A DNA stretch of 64,000 bases from an uncultured Roseovarius sp. (GTDB taxonomy: Bacteria; Pseudomonadota; Alphaproteobacteria; Rhodobacterales; Rhodobacteraceae). Each line of letters begins with the position of its first letter. The stretch's first letter is position 1. Below are positions 46,075 through 55,904 of the stretch, piece after piece. Position numbers and translations under genes: made by a program. The stretch spans positions 434,001-498,000 of the forward strand of contig CANMFU010000001.1 of the NCBI GenBank assembly GCA_947497295.1, written 5' to 3'. The notes under the pieces were generated by a model. That model was not told the origin of the DNA, made no database searches, and saw only the letters and a list, made by a program, of their open reading frames with translations.

Positions 46075-46370
46075 CCGGTCCGCCACGCTCGCGTGGGAAA
46101 TCATGGGACGGGGCGGTGCCTGCATGGGGCGATCATTTGATCGTAGCGAGAATCGCGGCGAATCTCGCTTCTCTCGTGTGAGCTTTTGCCTGAAATCGCG
46201 CGAAATCTGTTGGCAGGATCGTATTCCGGGCTCTGATCTGTAACTCTGTCGAAGAAAATCGGGAATTTATGGGAAAAACTTGGGTCATTATTGATGCCAC
46301 AAGATGTAGTCGTTTTCTCTGAAGCGAGATCTAGGTTCTGCGTCTCTTCACAGATATGTGTCACATGATC
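46075..46370. other. Gene-free DNA upstream of the mraZ promoter
   Basis: No credible ORF. It holds a hairpin AGCGAGA/TCTCGCT (46145-46151 and 46163-46169) after dinB-like. It also holds TGGG-type repeats spaced like MraZ boxes: TGGGA at 46094 and 46104 (10-base period), and CGGGA, TGGGA, TGGGT at 46260, 46270 and 46281. Their use by MraZ is speculative. Confidence 0.4.
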
Positions 46371-46428
46371 TTGTTTTGTGCTCCTGTGGATAACTATATG
46401 CAGTAGCTGCATCAGTCATTTTATAGTT
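46371..46428 (+). promoter_or_regulatory. Candidate mraZ/UpsM promoter with nested inverted repeats
   Basis: TTGTTT (46371-46376) and CTATAT (46394-46399) are spaced by 17 bases. Over and past the -10 lie two nested inverted repeats: AACTATA (46392-46398) with TATAGTT (46422-46428), and inside them ATGCAG-TAG-CTGCAT (46398-46412). Such symmetry at the start point suggests a repressor site. The promoter call rests on sequence likeness only. Confidence 0.5.
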
Positions 46429-46690
46429 GCGTACCATGAATTCCCATGGCATCCCTATAAGCGTGATGAGGACGGGACGACAAACAAAGGGACACCAAAC
46501 GATCCCGAACATTAATAACCAAAGTCAGGTTTCATACAGGCATCCGCCTTCATCCAACAAAGAGATCCGGCGCGCGAGCGAGCAGACATCCCCCCAGGTG
46601 GCGCGCGCAGTCGGACACCCCGCCAAGAGCGGGACGAGGGCGACGGATTGGGCAGTGGCAGCCGCTCAATCCGTCGTTTTCGTTTGAAGA
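46406..46690 (+). ncRNA. Long mraZ 5-prime leader, UpsM-like sRNA candidate
   Basis: About 285 bases from the presumed transcript start to a strong hairpin, with no good reading frame (an 86-codon frame at 46427-46687 looks non-coding). In Rhodobacter sphaeroides the sRNA UpsM arises from the mraZ leader by partial termination and RNase E processing. The same position and a terminal terminator are seen here, so a homologous element is likely. Sequence identity to UpsM was not checked. The 5-prime end is estimated. Confidence 0.55.
46641..46680 (+). terminator. Attenuator-type terminator in the mraZ leader
   Basis: CGACGGATTG (46641-46650) pairs perfectly over 10 bases with CAATCCGTCG (46667-46676), with GGC/GCC pairing inside the loop, and TTTT then follows. 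It lies 51 bases before the mraZ GTG, so transcripts reaching mraZ must read through it. Confidence 0.75.
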
Positions 46691-46730
46691 GACGATTACG
46701 GCAAATGAGGCAGGGCAAGGGGCCGCACCC

Positions 46731-47234
46731 GTGGCACGCAGGTTCAGAGGTGAAAGCCACCACAAGGTGGATACCAAGGGCAGGGTCTCGATCCCGGCCC
46801 TTTTTCGCCGTGTGATCGAGGCGTCCGACCCGAACTGGACAGACGGCCTCGCGCCTGAACTGGTGATCGTTTATGGCGATCACCGCCGCGATTATCTGGA
46901 ATGCTATACCGTCGAGGCGATCAACGAGGTCGATGACAAGATTGACGCGTTGCCGCGCGGATCGATGGAGCGCAAGATGCTTCAGCGGTTGTTTCACGGC
47001 CAGTCCTTTCCCACCACAATCGATGAGACCGGCCGCCTGGTGCTGCCCGCCAAGCTGCGCGCCAAGATCGGGCTGGACAGCGAGGCATTTTTTATCGCTG
47101 CGGGTGACACGTTCCAGATCTGGAAGCCCGAAACATACGAGACCCAAGAGGCCGCCAAGACCGAAGAATGGCTGGATGATCTGCCCGAGGATTTTGATCC
47201 GCTGGTGTTTCTGGATGGCGCGAAGGGGGAATAG
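46731..47234 (+). CDS. mraZ: Transcriptional regulator MraZ
   Basis: A 167-residue DNA-binding protein with two AbrB-like half repeats: RFRGESHHKVDTKGRVSIPA and TIDETGRLVLPAKLRAKIG. It binds TGGG-type direct repeats and controls the dcw genes in the bacteria studied. The start is GTG 46731, with AAGGGG 8 bases upstream. Near the C-terminus is an acidic tail. rsmH follows after 3 bases. The long leader ahead of it is described separately. Confidence 0.94.
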   Translation: MARRFRGESHHKVDTKGRVSIPALFRRVIEASDPNWTDGLAPELVIVYGDHRRDYLECYTVEAINEVDDKIDALPRGSMERKMLQRLFHGQSFPTTIDETGRLVLPAKLRAKIGLDSEAFFIAAGDTFQIWKPETYETQEAAKTEEWLDDLPEDFDPLVFLDGAKGE

Positions 47235-47237
47235 GCG

Positions 47238-48224
47238 ATGTCTGCTGCTGCCCCCGATGATGCCCCGCATATCCCTGTCCTGATCGCGCCGCTTATTGCC
47301 GCTGCCATGCCCGTTTTCGGTATCTGGCTGGATGGCACTTTGGGTGCGGGCGGTTATGCGCGCGCGTTGTTGGCGGCGGGTGCGGATAAGGTAATCGGGG
47401 TTGATCGCGACCCGATGGCGCTGGACATGGCGCAGGACTGGGCGGCGCCCTTTGGGGGACGGGTGGAGCTGGTCGAGGGGGTGTTTTCGCGGCTGGATGA
47501 ATATGCGCAGGATCTGGACGGGATCGTGCTGGATCTTGGTGTCAGCTCCATGCAGCTGGACCTTGCGCAGCGCGGGTTTTCCTTCATGCGCGACGGGCCG
47601 CTGGACATGCGTATGAGCCAAGGGGGCGCGAGCGCGGCTGATCTGGTGAATTCTGCGGAAGAGGGCGTGTTGGCTGATATTCTGTATCTTTACGGTGAAG
47701 AACGGGCCAGCCGCCGGATTGCCAAGGCGATCGTGACCAGACGCGCCGAGGCGCCGATAACAACAACGCTGCAACTGGCCGCGATTGTCGAGAAATGCCT
47801 GCCACGGTCCAAGCCCGGACAGGCGCATCCGGCAACGCGCAGCTTTCAGGCGCTTCGCATTGCGGTTAATGACGAATACGGCGAGCTGATCGGCGGGCTG
47901 GAGGCGGCCGAGCGCGCGCTGAAGCCGGGCGGTATTCTGGCGGTTGTCACCTTTCATTCTATTGAGGACCGCATGGTCAAACGTTTCTTGCAGGATCGCA
48001 GCGATGGGGGCGGTGGCGGCAGCCGCCATGCACCGGTGCAGGCCGTGACCGAGCGGCAATTCACATTGAAAAGCCGCAAGGCGATCACGGCGGATGAGGC
48101 CGAACTGGCCGCAAACCCGCGTTCACGCAGTGCCAAGCTGCGCGTGGCCGTGCGAACCGATGCCGCGCCCGGCGTGACGGATCGCAAGGCGCTGGGTATG
48201 CCGCTGTTGAAGGGGGGCAGGTAA
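47238..48224 (+). CDS. rsmH: 16S rRNA m4C1402 methyltransferase RsmH (MraW)
   Basis: A 328-residue SAM-dependent enzyme that methylates N4 of C1402 in 16S rRNA. Family blocks are [14 protein letters not shown] (SAM loop), [53 protein letters not shown] and [15 protein letters not shown]. The start has a weak ribosome site but follows mraZ after 3 bases. Its stop overlaps the ftsL start by one base (TAATG). Confidence 0.96.
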   Translation: MSAAAPDDAPHIPVLIAPLIAAAMPVFGIWLDGTLGAGGYARALLAAGADKVIGVDRDPMALDMAQDWAAPFGGRVELVEGVFSRLDEYAQDLDGIVLDLGVSSMQLDLAQRGFSFMRDGPLDMRMSQGGASAADLVNSAEEGVLADILYLYGEERASRRIAKAIVTRRAEAPITTTLQLAAIVEKCLPRSKPGQAHPATRSFQALRIAVNDEYGELIGGLEAAERALKPGGILAVVTFHSIEDRMVKRFLQDRSDGGGGGSRHAPVQAVTERQFTLKSRKAITADEAELAANPRSRSAKLRVAVRTDAAPGVTDRKALGMPLLKGGR

Positions 48225-48583
48225 TGCGTGGTATTCTGTATGTTTTCAGCGCGTTGGCCGTCATAGGGCTGGCCTATTGGGCCTATAGCGAGAATTACCG
48301 CACGCAGGCCGCGATCAGCCATGCCGAGCGTTTGGAAAACCGTATTTCGATCGCGCGGCAACGGCTGCGCGTGCTGAATGCCGAATGGGCCTACCTGAAT
48401 CGGCCGCAGCGCTTGCGCGAGTTGGCGGATATCAATTTTGACCGTCTGGGGCTGATGCCGCTGGAGGCCGAGCAGTTCGGGCGCGTTGAACAGGTCGGCT
48501 ACCCGCCCGAAGTTGACCTGCGGATTGATTTTTCGGAATCTGTCGAAGTTTCAAGTGATAATGATGCGGAGTTGCTGCCATGA
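48224..48583 (+). CDS. ftsL: Cell division protein FtsL
   Basis: A 119-residue bitopic divisome protein: a short cytoplasmic end, a membrane helix (YVFSALAVIGLAYWAYS), then a coiled-coil stretch of heptads (AISHAERLENRISIARQRLR) and the FtsL-type ending RPQRLRELADINFDRLGL. It recruits and activates FtsW-FtsI. Position between rsmH and ftsI confirms the call in this fast-evolving family. It overlaps rsmH by 1 base and ftsI by 4 bases. Confidence 0.88.
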   Translation: MRGILYVFSALAVIGLAYWAYSENYRTQAAISHAERLENRISIARQRLRVLNAEWAYLNRPQRLRELADINFDRLGLMPLEAEQFGRVEQVGYPPEVDLRIDFSESVEVSSDNDAELLP

Positions 48584-50376
48584 TCCGCACCCCCCTGCGC
48601 CCTCTGGCGCGCATCCTGCCTGCCCGTGCAAAGGGCGAGAACCCCGACGCCATCGAGCGCGAGAATATTCGCCTGCGCCTTGAGGCGATGCGCGACAAGT
48701 CACGCCGCCGGGCCGAGGGGCGGCTGTTGGTCTTGGGCACCATGTTTTTCTGCGCGTTCGGCGTCATCGGCTTGCGCATGGGCGTCCTGGCCCAGACCGA
48801 ACCAGCCGAGCCGCGCACGAGCGCCGCCGGGGCGGGTATCCTCGCGCAGCGCGCTGATATCGTTGATCGCAAGGGGCGGATTCTGGCGACGAATTTCGAC
48901 ACGCACAGCCTTTATGCCCAGCCCCAGCAGATGATCGAGCCGGAAAAGACCGCCGAACGATTGGTCAAGATATTTCCCGATCTGAAAGAGGATCGCCTGA
49001 TCCGCGACTTTACCGGCAAGCGCAAGTTCCTGTGGATAAAGAAGAAAATCAGCCCCGAGCAGATGCAGGCCGTGCATGACATCGGTGAGCCCGGGCTGCT
49101 GTTCGGACCGCGCGAGATGCGGCTCTATCCCAATGGTACGTTGGCTGCACATGTTCTGGGCGGTGCCGGCTTTGGCCGCGAGGGTGTGCATGCCGCCGAA
49201 GTAATCGGCGTTGCGGGCATCGAGAAATATTATGACGAGCGCCTGCGCGACCCGGCCCAAAACCACGAGCCGCTGACGCTGTCGCTGGATCTGTCGGTAC
49301 AGGCCGCGATGGAGCGGGTGCTGGCCGGCGGTATGAGCATCATGAACGCCAAAGGCGCCGCCGCGATCCTGATGGACGTGCAGACCGGCGAGATTGTGTC
49401 TATTGCGTCACTGCCCGACTTTGATCCCAACGACCGTCCGCGCCCTCTGGTGCAGGGGGTTGCGGCGGACAGCCCGCTGTTCAACCGCGCGGTTCAGGGT
49501 GTGTACGAGCTGGGCTCGACCTTCAAGATTTTCGCCGCAGTGCAGGCGATGGAGCTGGGGCTGGTGAACGCCAGCACGATCATCGACACGTCAGGTCCGA
49601 TGCGGGTGGGCGGATTTCCCATCGGTGAATTCAGGAACAAGAATTACGGCAAGCTAAGCGTGTCGGAAATCATCGTGCAAAGCTCAAACCGGGGGACCGG
49701 GCGTCTGGCGCTGCAAATAGGCATAGAGCGGCAGCAAGCGTTCCTGAAAAAACTGGGCTTTTTCGATCCCGTTGATTTTGAGATGATCGAGGCCGCTGGT
49801 GGCAAGCCGCTGGTTCCCAAACGCTGGACGGACCTGTCGACAGTCACCATATCATATGGCCATGGTTTGTCTTCCACGCCGCTGCATCTGGCCGCAGGCT
49901 ATGCCGCGATTGCCAATGGTGGCCGCTATGTCAAACCGACGTTGCTAAAGCAGGATGGCCCGGTGATGGGCACGCGCGTGATGTCCGCCGCCGCCGCGCG
50001 CGAGGCGCGTCTGATGCTGCGCACCGTGGTCACCAGCGGCACCGCCAGCATGGGCGAGGTGCCCGGCTATGCCGTAGGGGGCAAGACCGGCACAGCCGAC
50101 AAGCCTAAGGCGAATGGCGGCGGATACTATGAGGACAAGGTAATCGCGACTTTTGCATCGATGTTCCCGGCTCATGATCCTAAATATGTGCTGATCGTCA
50201 CTCTGGACGAGCCGGTCGAGACATCGGGCGACAAACCGCGCCGCACCGCTGGCTGGACCGCCGTGCCGGTCTCGTCGGAAATCGTGTCGCGCGTTGCGCC
50301 GCTGCTGGGCATGCGCCCCGAGATTGAACCTGCCGCGCTGGTTGATATAACGCTGACATCACTGGATGGCGATTGA
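48580..50376 (+). CDS. ftsI: Septal transpeptidase FtsI (PBP3)
   Basis: A 598-residue class B penicillin-binding protein that crosslinks septal peptidoglycan. A cytoplasmic tail and membrane helix (LLVLGTMFFCAFGVIGLRM) come first, then the pedestal (AQRADIVDRKGRILATNF), then the transpeptidase with SxxK in ELGSTFKIFA, SxN in QSSNRG and KTGT in GGKTGTAD. It is about the family length. It overlaps ftsL by 4 bases and ends just ahead of murE. Confidence 0.95.
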   Translation: MIRTPLRPLARILPARAKGENPDAIERENIRLRLEAMRDKSRRRAEGRLLVLGTMFFCAFGVIGLRMGVLAQTEPAEPRTSAAGAGILAQRADIVDRKGRILATNFDTHSLYAQPQQMIEPEKTAERLVKIFPDLKEDRLIRDFTGKRKFLWIKKKISPEQMQAVHDIGEPGLLFGPREMRLYPNGTLAAHVLGGAGFGREGVHAAEVIGVAGIEKYYDERLRDPAQNHEPLTLSLDLSVQAAMERVLAGGMSIMNAKGAAAILMDVQTGEIVSIASLPDFDPNDRPRPLVQGVAADSPLFNRAVQGVYELGSTFKIFAAVQAMELGLVNASTIIDTSGPMRVGGFPIGEFRNKNYGKLSVSEIIVQSSNRGTGRLALQIGIERQQAFLKKLGFFDPVDFEMIEAAGGKPLVPKRWTDLSTVTISYGHGLSSTPLHLAAGYAAIANGGRYVKPTLLKQDGPVMGTRVMSAAAAREARLMLRTVVTSGTASMGEVPGYAVGGKTGTADKPKANGGGYYEDKVIATFASMFPAHDPKYVLIVTLDEPVETSGDKPRRTAGWTAVPVSSEIVSRVAPLLGMRPEIEPAALVDITLTSLDGD

Positions 50377-50387
50377 GCGGGGCGACC

Positions 50388-51887
50388 ATGGCAAAGGCGC
50401 AGGCAAAGACACTGGCGGATCTTGGCCTGAGCGCCAAGGGCGGGGCGCAGGCGCGTATCACCGGGTTGGCGGTCGATAGCCGCAAGGTGACGGAGGGCAC
50501 GCTGTTCGCCGCACTGCCCGGCAGTCGCGTACATGGGGCCGAATTCATTCAGTATGCGCTGCGTATGGGCGCCAGCGCCATCCTGACGGATACGGAGGGC
50601 GCGCGCATTGCTGCCGATGTGCTGGTCGGGTCGGACGCTGCGCTGGTCGTCACCGAAGACCCGCGCGCCGCGCTCGCCTTTGCCGCCGCGCTGTGGTTTG
50701 GCGCCCAGCCCGAGGTGATGGTGGCCGTCACCGGCACCAACGGCAAAACCTCCGTCGCCAGCTTTGTGCGCCAGATCTGGCAGGCACTGGGGATGGAGGC
50801 GATCAATGTCGGCACCACCGGCGTTGAGGGCAGCTATGCCGCGCCGTTGGCGCATACGACCCCTGATTCGATCACCCTGCATCGCGTGCTGGCTGAGGCC
50901 GAGGCCGTCGGCGTGACACATGCCGCGATGGAGGCGTCCAGCCACGGGCTGGAACAGCGACGCCTTGACGGGGTGCAGCTGATGGCGGCGGCGTTTACCA
51001 ATTTCAGTCAGGACCATCTGGATTACCACCACACCTTCGAGGCGTATTTTGAGGCCAAGGCGGGGCTGTTCACCCGCGTGCTGCCCGAGGGCGGTGTGGC
51101 CGTGCTGAATATGGACGATGCACGGGGCGCCGATATGGCCGATCTGGCCGAGGCGCATGGGCATGACGTGCTGCGGGTGGGCCGGTCCATCGGCGCGCAT
51201 CTGCGCCTTCTGGGTCAGCGATTCAACCCAACGGGACAAAGCCTGCGTTTCGAATGGATGGGCGATGCGCAACAGATTGACTTGCCGCTGATTGGCGGTT
51301 TTCAGGGCGAAAACTTACTTCTTGCGGCGGGCCTGGCCATCGGCGCCGGGTCGGACGCGGCACGGGTTTTTGACGTGCTGCCCGAAATGCGCACAGTGCG
51401 CGGCCGGATGGAGCTGGCAGCGACGCGGGCCAACGGAGCCGCGGTGTTTGTCGATTTCGCGCATACCCCCGATGCGGTCGCGACAGCCATTCAGGCGCTG
51501 CGCCCGCATGTCATGGGTCGCCTGATCGCCATCATCGGTGCCGGCGGCGACCGCGATCCGGGCAAGCGGCCCCTGATGGGGCAGGCCGCTGCCGAACATG
51601 CCGATTTGGTTATTGTGACCGATGACAACCCGCGCAGCGAAGATCCGGCGACGATCCGCGCCGCCGTTATGAGCGGTTGCAGCGATGCTACGAACGTGGG
51701 TGACCGGGCCGAGGCGATCCTGCGCGGCGTTGATGCGCTGGGGCCGGGCGATGCGCTGCTGATTCTGGGCAAGGGGCATGAGACCGGGCAGATTGTCGGC
51801 AGTGATGTGCTGCCCTTTGACGATGCCGAACAGGCCAGCGTTGCCGTCATGGCCCTGGACTCCGCCGAGGCGGGGGACCGCCCGTGA
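50388..51887 (+). CDS. murE: UDP-MurNAc-tripeptide synthetase MurE (meso-DAP adding)
   Basis: A 499-residue Mur ligase. The P-loop is VAVTGTNGKTSVASFVRQ, and the DNPR motif in VTDDNPRSEDP marks specificity for meso-diaminopimelate. Other blocks are MEASSHGLEQRRLDGV and FVDFAHTPDAV. ATG 50388 is chosen (GAGCGGGG 5 bases upstream); TTG 50373, overlapping the ftsI stop, is an alternative adding five residues. It overlaps murF by 4 bases. Confidence 0.95.
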   Translation: MAKAQAKTLADLGLSAKGGAQARITGLAVDSRKVTEGTLFAALPGSRVHGAEFIQYALRMGASAILTDTEGARIAADVLVGSDAALVVTEDPRAALAFAAALWFGAQPEVMVAVTGTNGKTSVASFVRQIWQALGMEAINVGTTGVEGSYAAPLAHTTPDSITLHRVLAEAEAVGVTHAAMEASSHGLEQRRLDGVQLMAAAFTNFSQDHLDYHHTFEAYFEAKAGLFTRVLPEGGVAVLNMDDARGADMADLAEAHGHDVLRVGRSIGAHLRLLGQRFNPTGQSLRFEWMGDAQQIDLPLIGGFQGENLLLAAGLAIGAGSDAARVFDVLPEMRTVRGRMELAATRANGAAVFVDFAHTPDAVATAIQALRPHVMGRLIAIIGAGGDRDPGKRPLMGQAAAEHADLVIVTDDNPRSEDPATIRAAVMSGCSDATNVGDRAEAILRGVDALGPGDALLILGKGHETGQIVGSDVLPFDDAEQASVAVMALDSAEAGDRP

Positions 51888-53323
51888 GCCTGTGGAGTGC
51901 CGTCGATGCTGCTGCCGCTACGGGCGGTCAGGTGCACGGCGACTGGCACGCGGATGGGGTGTCTATTGACACACGCACCCTGCGCCCCGGCGATCTGTTC
52001 GTCGCGCTCAAGGCCGAACGGGATGGCCATGATTTCGTCGCCGCAGCGCTGGCCAAGGGCGCAGCAGCAGCGCTGGTCACCCATGTGCCCGAGGGCGTGG
52101 CCGCAGACGCCCCGCTTCTGATCGTACCTGACGTTCTGACCGCATTAGAGGCGCTGGGCCGCGCAGGTCGGACGCGCACCGGCGCGCGCGTTGTTGCTGT
52201 CACGGGGTCCGTCGGCAAGACCTCGACCAAGGAAATGCTGCGCGAGGTTCTGTCGCGGCAGGGCCGCACCCACGCCGCCGAGGCCAGCTATAACAACCAT
52301 TGGGGCGTGCCGCTAACTCTGGCGCGGATGCCGCAAGACACTGACTTTGCTGTGGTCGAGATCGGCATGAACCACCCCGGTGAGATCGCGCCGCTCAGCC
52401 GTATGGCGCGCCCGCATGTGGCGATGATTACCACCGTGGCCGCCGCCCACTTGGAAGCATTCGAGAATATCGAAGGTATTGCGCGCGAAAAGGCGGCAAT
52501 CTTTGACGGGCTGGAGCCGGGCGGTGTTGCTATCGTGAATGGCGATCTGGACACGACGCCCATTCTGCTGGAGGCCGCTCAGCGCGCGGGTGCGCGCATC
52601 GACACCTTCGGGGCCAAAGGCAAAGCCTACCATCTGGAGACGGCGCAGCTCAGCAATGATTGCACCGTGGTGCGCGCCACGATTAACGGCGCGCCTGCGG
52701 TGTTCAAGATCCTCAGCGCCGGGCGCCATTTTGCCATGAACGGCCTTGCCGTCCTGGCCGCTGTCGATGCGCTGGGCGGCGATACCGGCCTGGCTGCCCC
52801 CGACCTTGCCTATTGGCAGCCGCCCGCAGGGCGCGGCACGCGCGAGGTGATCCAACTGGACAGCGCCCATGAGGATTGGACGATCGACCTGATCGACGAT
52901 GCATTCAACGCCAACCCGACATCCATGGCCGCCGCGCTGGAAGTTCTGGCCGCCAGCGCGCCGCGCCATGATGTCGGGCGCATCAACAAAGGGCGCCGCA
53001 TTGCCATTCTGGGCGACATGCTGGAGCTGGGCGCGGGCGAGGCCGAAATGCATCGCGCACTCGCGGATCTTTCCCACATTTCGGCGCTGACAACTGTGCA
53101 TTGCGTCGGCCCACGTATGCGCGCGCTGTGGGACGCGCTGCCCCGCGCGCAGCGCGGTCAGTGGTTTGAGCGCGCAGAGGATCTGGCGCAGCGCGTACAT
53201 GACGTGATAGACGCGGGCGATGTGCTTTTGGTCAAGGGATCGAAGGGCAGCAAAGTTAGCAAGATTGTCGACAGCTTGCGCAAGTCGGGGCGGGCAAACC
53301 GTTCCCATGAAAGGGATGATTGA
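51884..53323 (+). CDS. murF: UDP-MurNAc-pentapeptide ligase MurF
   Basis: A 479-residue Mur ligase that adds D-Ala-D-Ala. The P-loop is AVTGSVGKTSTKEML; also seen are ASYNNHWGVPLTLARMP, VVEIGMNHPGEIAPLS and DDAFNANPTSMAAAL. Translation starts at GTG 51884, overlapping the murE stop (GTGA). The last bases run straight into mraY with no gap. It uses the dipeptide made by the ddl product encoded 19 kb upstream. Confidence 0.95.
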   Translation: MSLWSAVDAAAATGGQVHGDWHADGVSIDTRTLRPGDLFVALKAERDGHDFVAAALAKGAAAALVTHVPEGVAADAPLLIVPDVLTALEALGRAGRTRTGARVVAVTGSVGKTSTKEMLREVLSRQGRTHAAEASYNNHWGVPLTLARMPQDTDFAVVEIGMNHPGEIAPLSRMARPHVAMITTVAAAHLEAFENIEGIAREKAAIFDGLEPGGVAIVNGDLDTTPILLEAAQRAGARIDTFGAKGKAYHLETAQLSNDCTVVRATINGAPAVFKILSAGRHFAMNGLAVLAAVDALGGDTGLAAPDLAYWQPPAGRGTREVIQLDSAHEDWTIDLIDDAFNANPTSMAAALEVLAASAPRHDVGRINKGRRIAILGDMLELGAGEAEMHRALADLSHISALTTVHCVGPRMRALWDALPRAQRGQWFERAEDLAQRVHDVIDAGDVLLVKGSKGSKVSKIVDSLRKSGRANRSHERDD

Positions 53324-54406
53324 ATGTTATACTGGCTCACCGCCCTGTCCGACGGCGGCGATTTTTTCAATCTTTTCCGCTACATCACCTTTCGCACCGG
53401 CGGTGCATTCCTGACGGCGCTGGTTTTCGGATTTCTGTTTGGCCGCCCCCTGATCAATGTCCTTCGCAAACGGCAGGGCAAGGGCCAGCCCATCCGCACT
53501 GACGGCCCCGAGGGGCATTTCGTCAAGGCCGGAACGCCCACCATGGGCGGGCTGCTGATCGTCGGCGCGCTGCTGACATCAACGTTGCTCTGGGCGCGGC
53601 TGGACAATCCGTTTGTCTGGATCGTGTTGTTCGTCACCATGGGATTCGGCGCCATCGGTTTTGCCGACGATTACGCCAAGGTGTCAAAACAGAACCATGC
53701 CGGCGTTCCGGGCAAGTTGCGCCTCGCGCTGGGATTCCTGATCGCGGCCATCGCGGCATACTGGGCGGCGGCCTATCATCCGGACACCCTGCAATATCAA
53801 TTGGCGCTGCCTGTGTTCAAGAACGCGTTGATAGATATGGGTTTATTCTTTATCCCCTTTGCGATGATCGTCATCGTGGGCGCGGCCAACGCGGTGAACC
53901 TGACCGATGGTCTGGACGGGCTGGCGATTATGCCGGTGATGATCGCCGCGGCCACGCTGGGCGTGATTGCCTATGTCGTCGGGCGGGTCGATTTCACCAC
54001 CTATCTGGATGTGCATTACGTCGACGGAACCGGCGAGATCCTGATTTTTGTTGCGGGCCTTGTCGGCGGTGGGCTGGGTTTTTTATGGTACAACGCCCCC
54101 CCCGCTGCCGTTTTCATGGGGGACACTGGCTCGCTCGCGCTCGGCGGCGCGTTGGGCGCCATTGCGGTTGCGACCAAGCACGAGATTGTGCTGGCCATCG
54201 TCGGCGGCCTTTTCGTGGTCGAGGCACTCAGCGTCATCATTCAGGTGCTTTACTTCAAACGCACGGGCAAGCGGGTGTTTCTGATGGCGCCCATCCACCA
54301 CCATTATGAAAAAATGGGCTGGTCCGAGCCGCAAATCGTCATCCGCTTCTGGATCATCTCGCTGATTCTGGCGATGATCGGACTGGCAACGCTGAAGGTG
54401 CGCTAG
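53324..54406 (+). CDS. mraY: Phospho-MurNAc-pentapeptide translocase MraY
   Basis: A 360-residue integral membrane enzyme that makes lipid I from UDP-MurNAc-pentapeptide and undecaprenyl phosphate. About ten helices; key segments are [51 protein letters not shown] and [14 protein letters not shown]. The ATG is the base after the murF stop. A 42-base gap separates it from murD. Confidence 0.96.
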   Translation: MLYWLTALSDGGDFFNLFRYITFRTGGAFLTALVFGFLFGRPLINVLRKRQGKGQPIRTDGPEGHFVKAGTPTMGGLLIVGALLTSTLLWARLDNPFVWIVLFVTMGFGAIGFADDYAKVSKQNHAGVPGKLRLALGFLIAAIAAYWAAAYHPDTLQYQLALPVFKNALIDMGLFFIPFAMIVIVGAANAVNLTDGLDGLAIMPVMIAAATLGVIAYVVGRVDFTTYLDVHYVDGTGEILIFVAGLVGGGLGFLWYNAPPAAVFMGDTGSLALGGALGAIAVATKHEIVLAIVGGLFVVEALSVIIQVLYFKRTGKRVFLMAPIHHHYEKMGWSEPQIVIRFWIISLILAMIGLATLKVR

Positions 54407-54448
54407 CGCCTTTCTCCAAAGGTAATTTTCTAACGCACGGGGGGCGGC

Positions 54449-55858
54449 ATGATACCAGTTCGCGGATTTGACGGCGCACGGGTGGCCGTTTTAGGTCTGG
54501 GGCGCTCCGGCCTTTCCGCAGCGCGCAGTCTGCGCGCAGGCGGGGCGGTGCCAGTTTGCTGGGACGATAACGAAGCCGCGCGAGGTACCGCGAGCGCCGA
54601 AGGGCTCGATTTGCTGGACCTGTCGCGTGAAGGGGCTTTTTACGGCATTGCCAGCCTGATCGTCAGCCCCGGTATCCCGCATCTTTATCCTGCGCCAAAC
54701 CGCGTTGTTGCGGCGGCTCAGGCGGCGGGGGTGCCGGTGGACAATGATATCGGGCTGTTTTTCCGCTCCTTTGCGAACGCCGAGTGGGCCGATTTCGACC
54801 AACCGCCCAAGGTGATTGCGATCACCGGATCGAACGGCAAATCCACGACTTCGGCGCTGATCCATCACATCCTGTCCCAGGCCGGGCGCGATGCGCTGCT
54901 GGCCGGAAATATCGGGCGCGGCGTTCTGGATATCGACCCGCCAGAGGATGGTGGCGCGGTGATATTGGAACTCAGCAGCTACCAGACCGAGCTGGCCCGC
55001 GCGCTGACGCCCGATATCGCGGTTTTTACCAATCTCAGCCCCGACCATTTGGACCGGCATGCCGGACTTGGCGGATATTTCGCGGCCAAGCGGCGCCTGT
55101 TTGCCGAGGGCGGGCCGGACCGTGCGATCATAGGTGTTGATGAGGCCGAGGGCCGGTTTTTGGCCGGACAACTGGCCGAGGGGGCGGGGGATGATCGCGT
55201 TATCCGTATTTCGGTCACAGAAAAACTGACTGGCCCCGGCTGGCAAGTGTTCGCACGCAAGGGGTTTTTGTCGGAATACCGCAAGGGGCGGCAGGCTGGC
55301 AGCATTGATCTGCGCCAGATCAAGGGTTTACCCGGCGCGCATAATCATCAGAACGCCTGCGCCGCCTATGCGGTTTGCCGTACCATGGGCCTTGCCCCGC
55401 GCGCGATCGAGCAGGGGATGCAGACTTATCCGGGCCTGCCCCATCGCAGCCAGATCGTGGCCGAGGCGGACGGGGTAACCTATGTCAACGACAGCAAGGC
55501 CACCAATGTCGATAGCGCGCTCAAGGCGCTTCAGGCATTCGAGCGCATTCGCTGGATCTGCGGCGGTCTGGAGAAGGAAGGCGGGCTGGCGGCGCTGGCC
55601 CCCGCGCTGGGAAATGTGGCCAAGGCTTATGTAATAGGCCGCGAGGCGGCGCATTTTGCCTTGGGTCTGGAAGGGGTGCCGACCGAGATCTGCACCACCA
55701 TGGCCGAGGCTGTGCGCCGCGCGCATGGTGATGCGCTGCCAGGCGACACGGTTTTGCTGGCCCCGGCAGCGGCCAGTTTTGACCAATATGACAGTTTCGA
55801 GCAGCGGGGCGACGATTTTGCCGCATGCGTCGGGGCGGCACTCGGCTCTGGTCAATAG
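54449..55858 (+). CDS. murD: UDP-MurNAc-L-Ala--D-Glu ligase MurD
   Basis: A 469-residue Mur ligase that adds D-Glu. The P-loop is [17 protein letters not shown]; others are [24 protein letters not shown] and [16 protein letters not shown]. In most relatives ftsW comes next, but here ribBX follows 46 bases downstream and ftsW lies 28 kb upstream. No terminator is visible between murD and ribBX, so they may share a transcript. Confidence 0.95.
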   Translation: MIPVRGFDGARVAVLGLGRSGLSAARSLRAGGAVPVCWDDNEAARGTASAEGLDLLDLSREGAFYGIASLIVSPGIPHLYPAPNRVVAAAQAAGVPVDNDIGLFFRSFANAEWADFDQPPKVIAITGSNGKSTTSALIHHILSQAGRDALLAGNIGRGVLDIDPPEDGGAVILELSSYQTELARALTPDIAVFTNLSPDHLDRHAGLGGYFAAKRRLFAEGGPDRAIIGVDEAEGRFLAGQLAEGAGDDRVIRISVTEKLTGPGWQVFARKGFLSEYRKGRQAGSIDLRQIKGLPGAHNHQNACAAYAVCRTMGLAPRAIEQGMQTYPGLPHRSQIVAEADGVTYVNDSKATNVDSALKALQAFERIRWICGGLEKEGGLAALAPALGNVAKAYVIGREAAHFALGLEGVPTEICTTMAEAVRRAHGDALPGDTVLLAPAAASFDQYDSFEQRGDDFAACVGAALGSGQ

Positions 55859-55904
55859 CACCGGCGCGCGTTATCTGGACGGCAAGGAACGTCAAGGGGG
55901 ACCC

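Noticed and set aside
46427..46687. An 86-codon plus-strand frame in the mraZ leader
   Set aside because: It ends inside the terminator hairpin, has no ribosome site, and its composition (many Ser, Gln, Arg, Asn) is unlike nearby proteins; the region fits a leader RNA better.
46075..46730. RNase P RNA or another housekeeping RNA upstream of mraZ
   Set aside because: The conserved RNase P elements (such as GAGGAAAGTCC) were looked for and not found; a leader RNA explains the hairpin.
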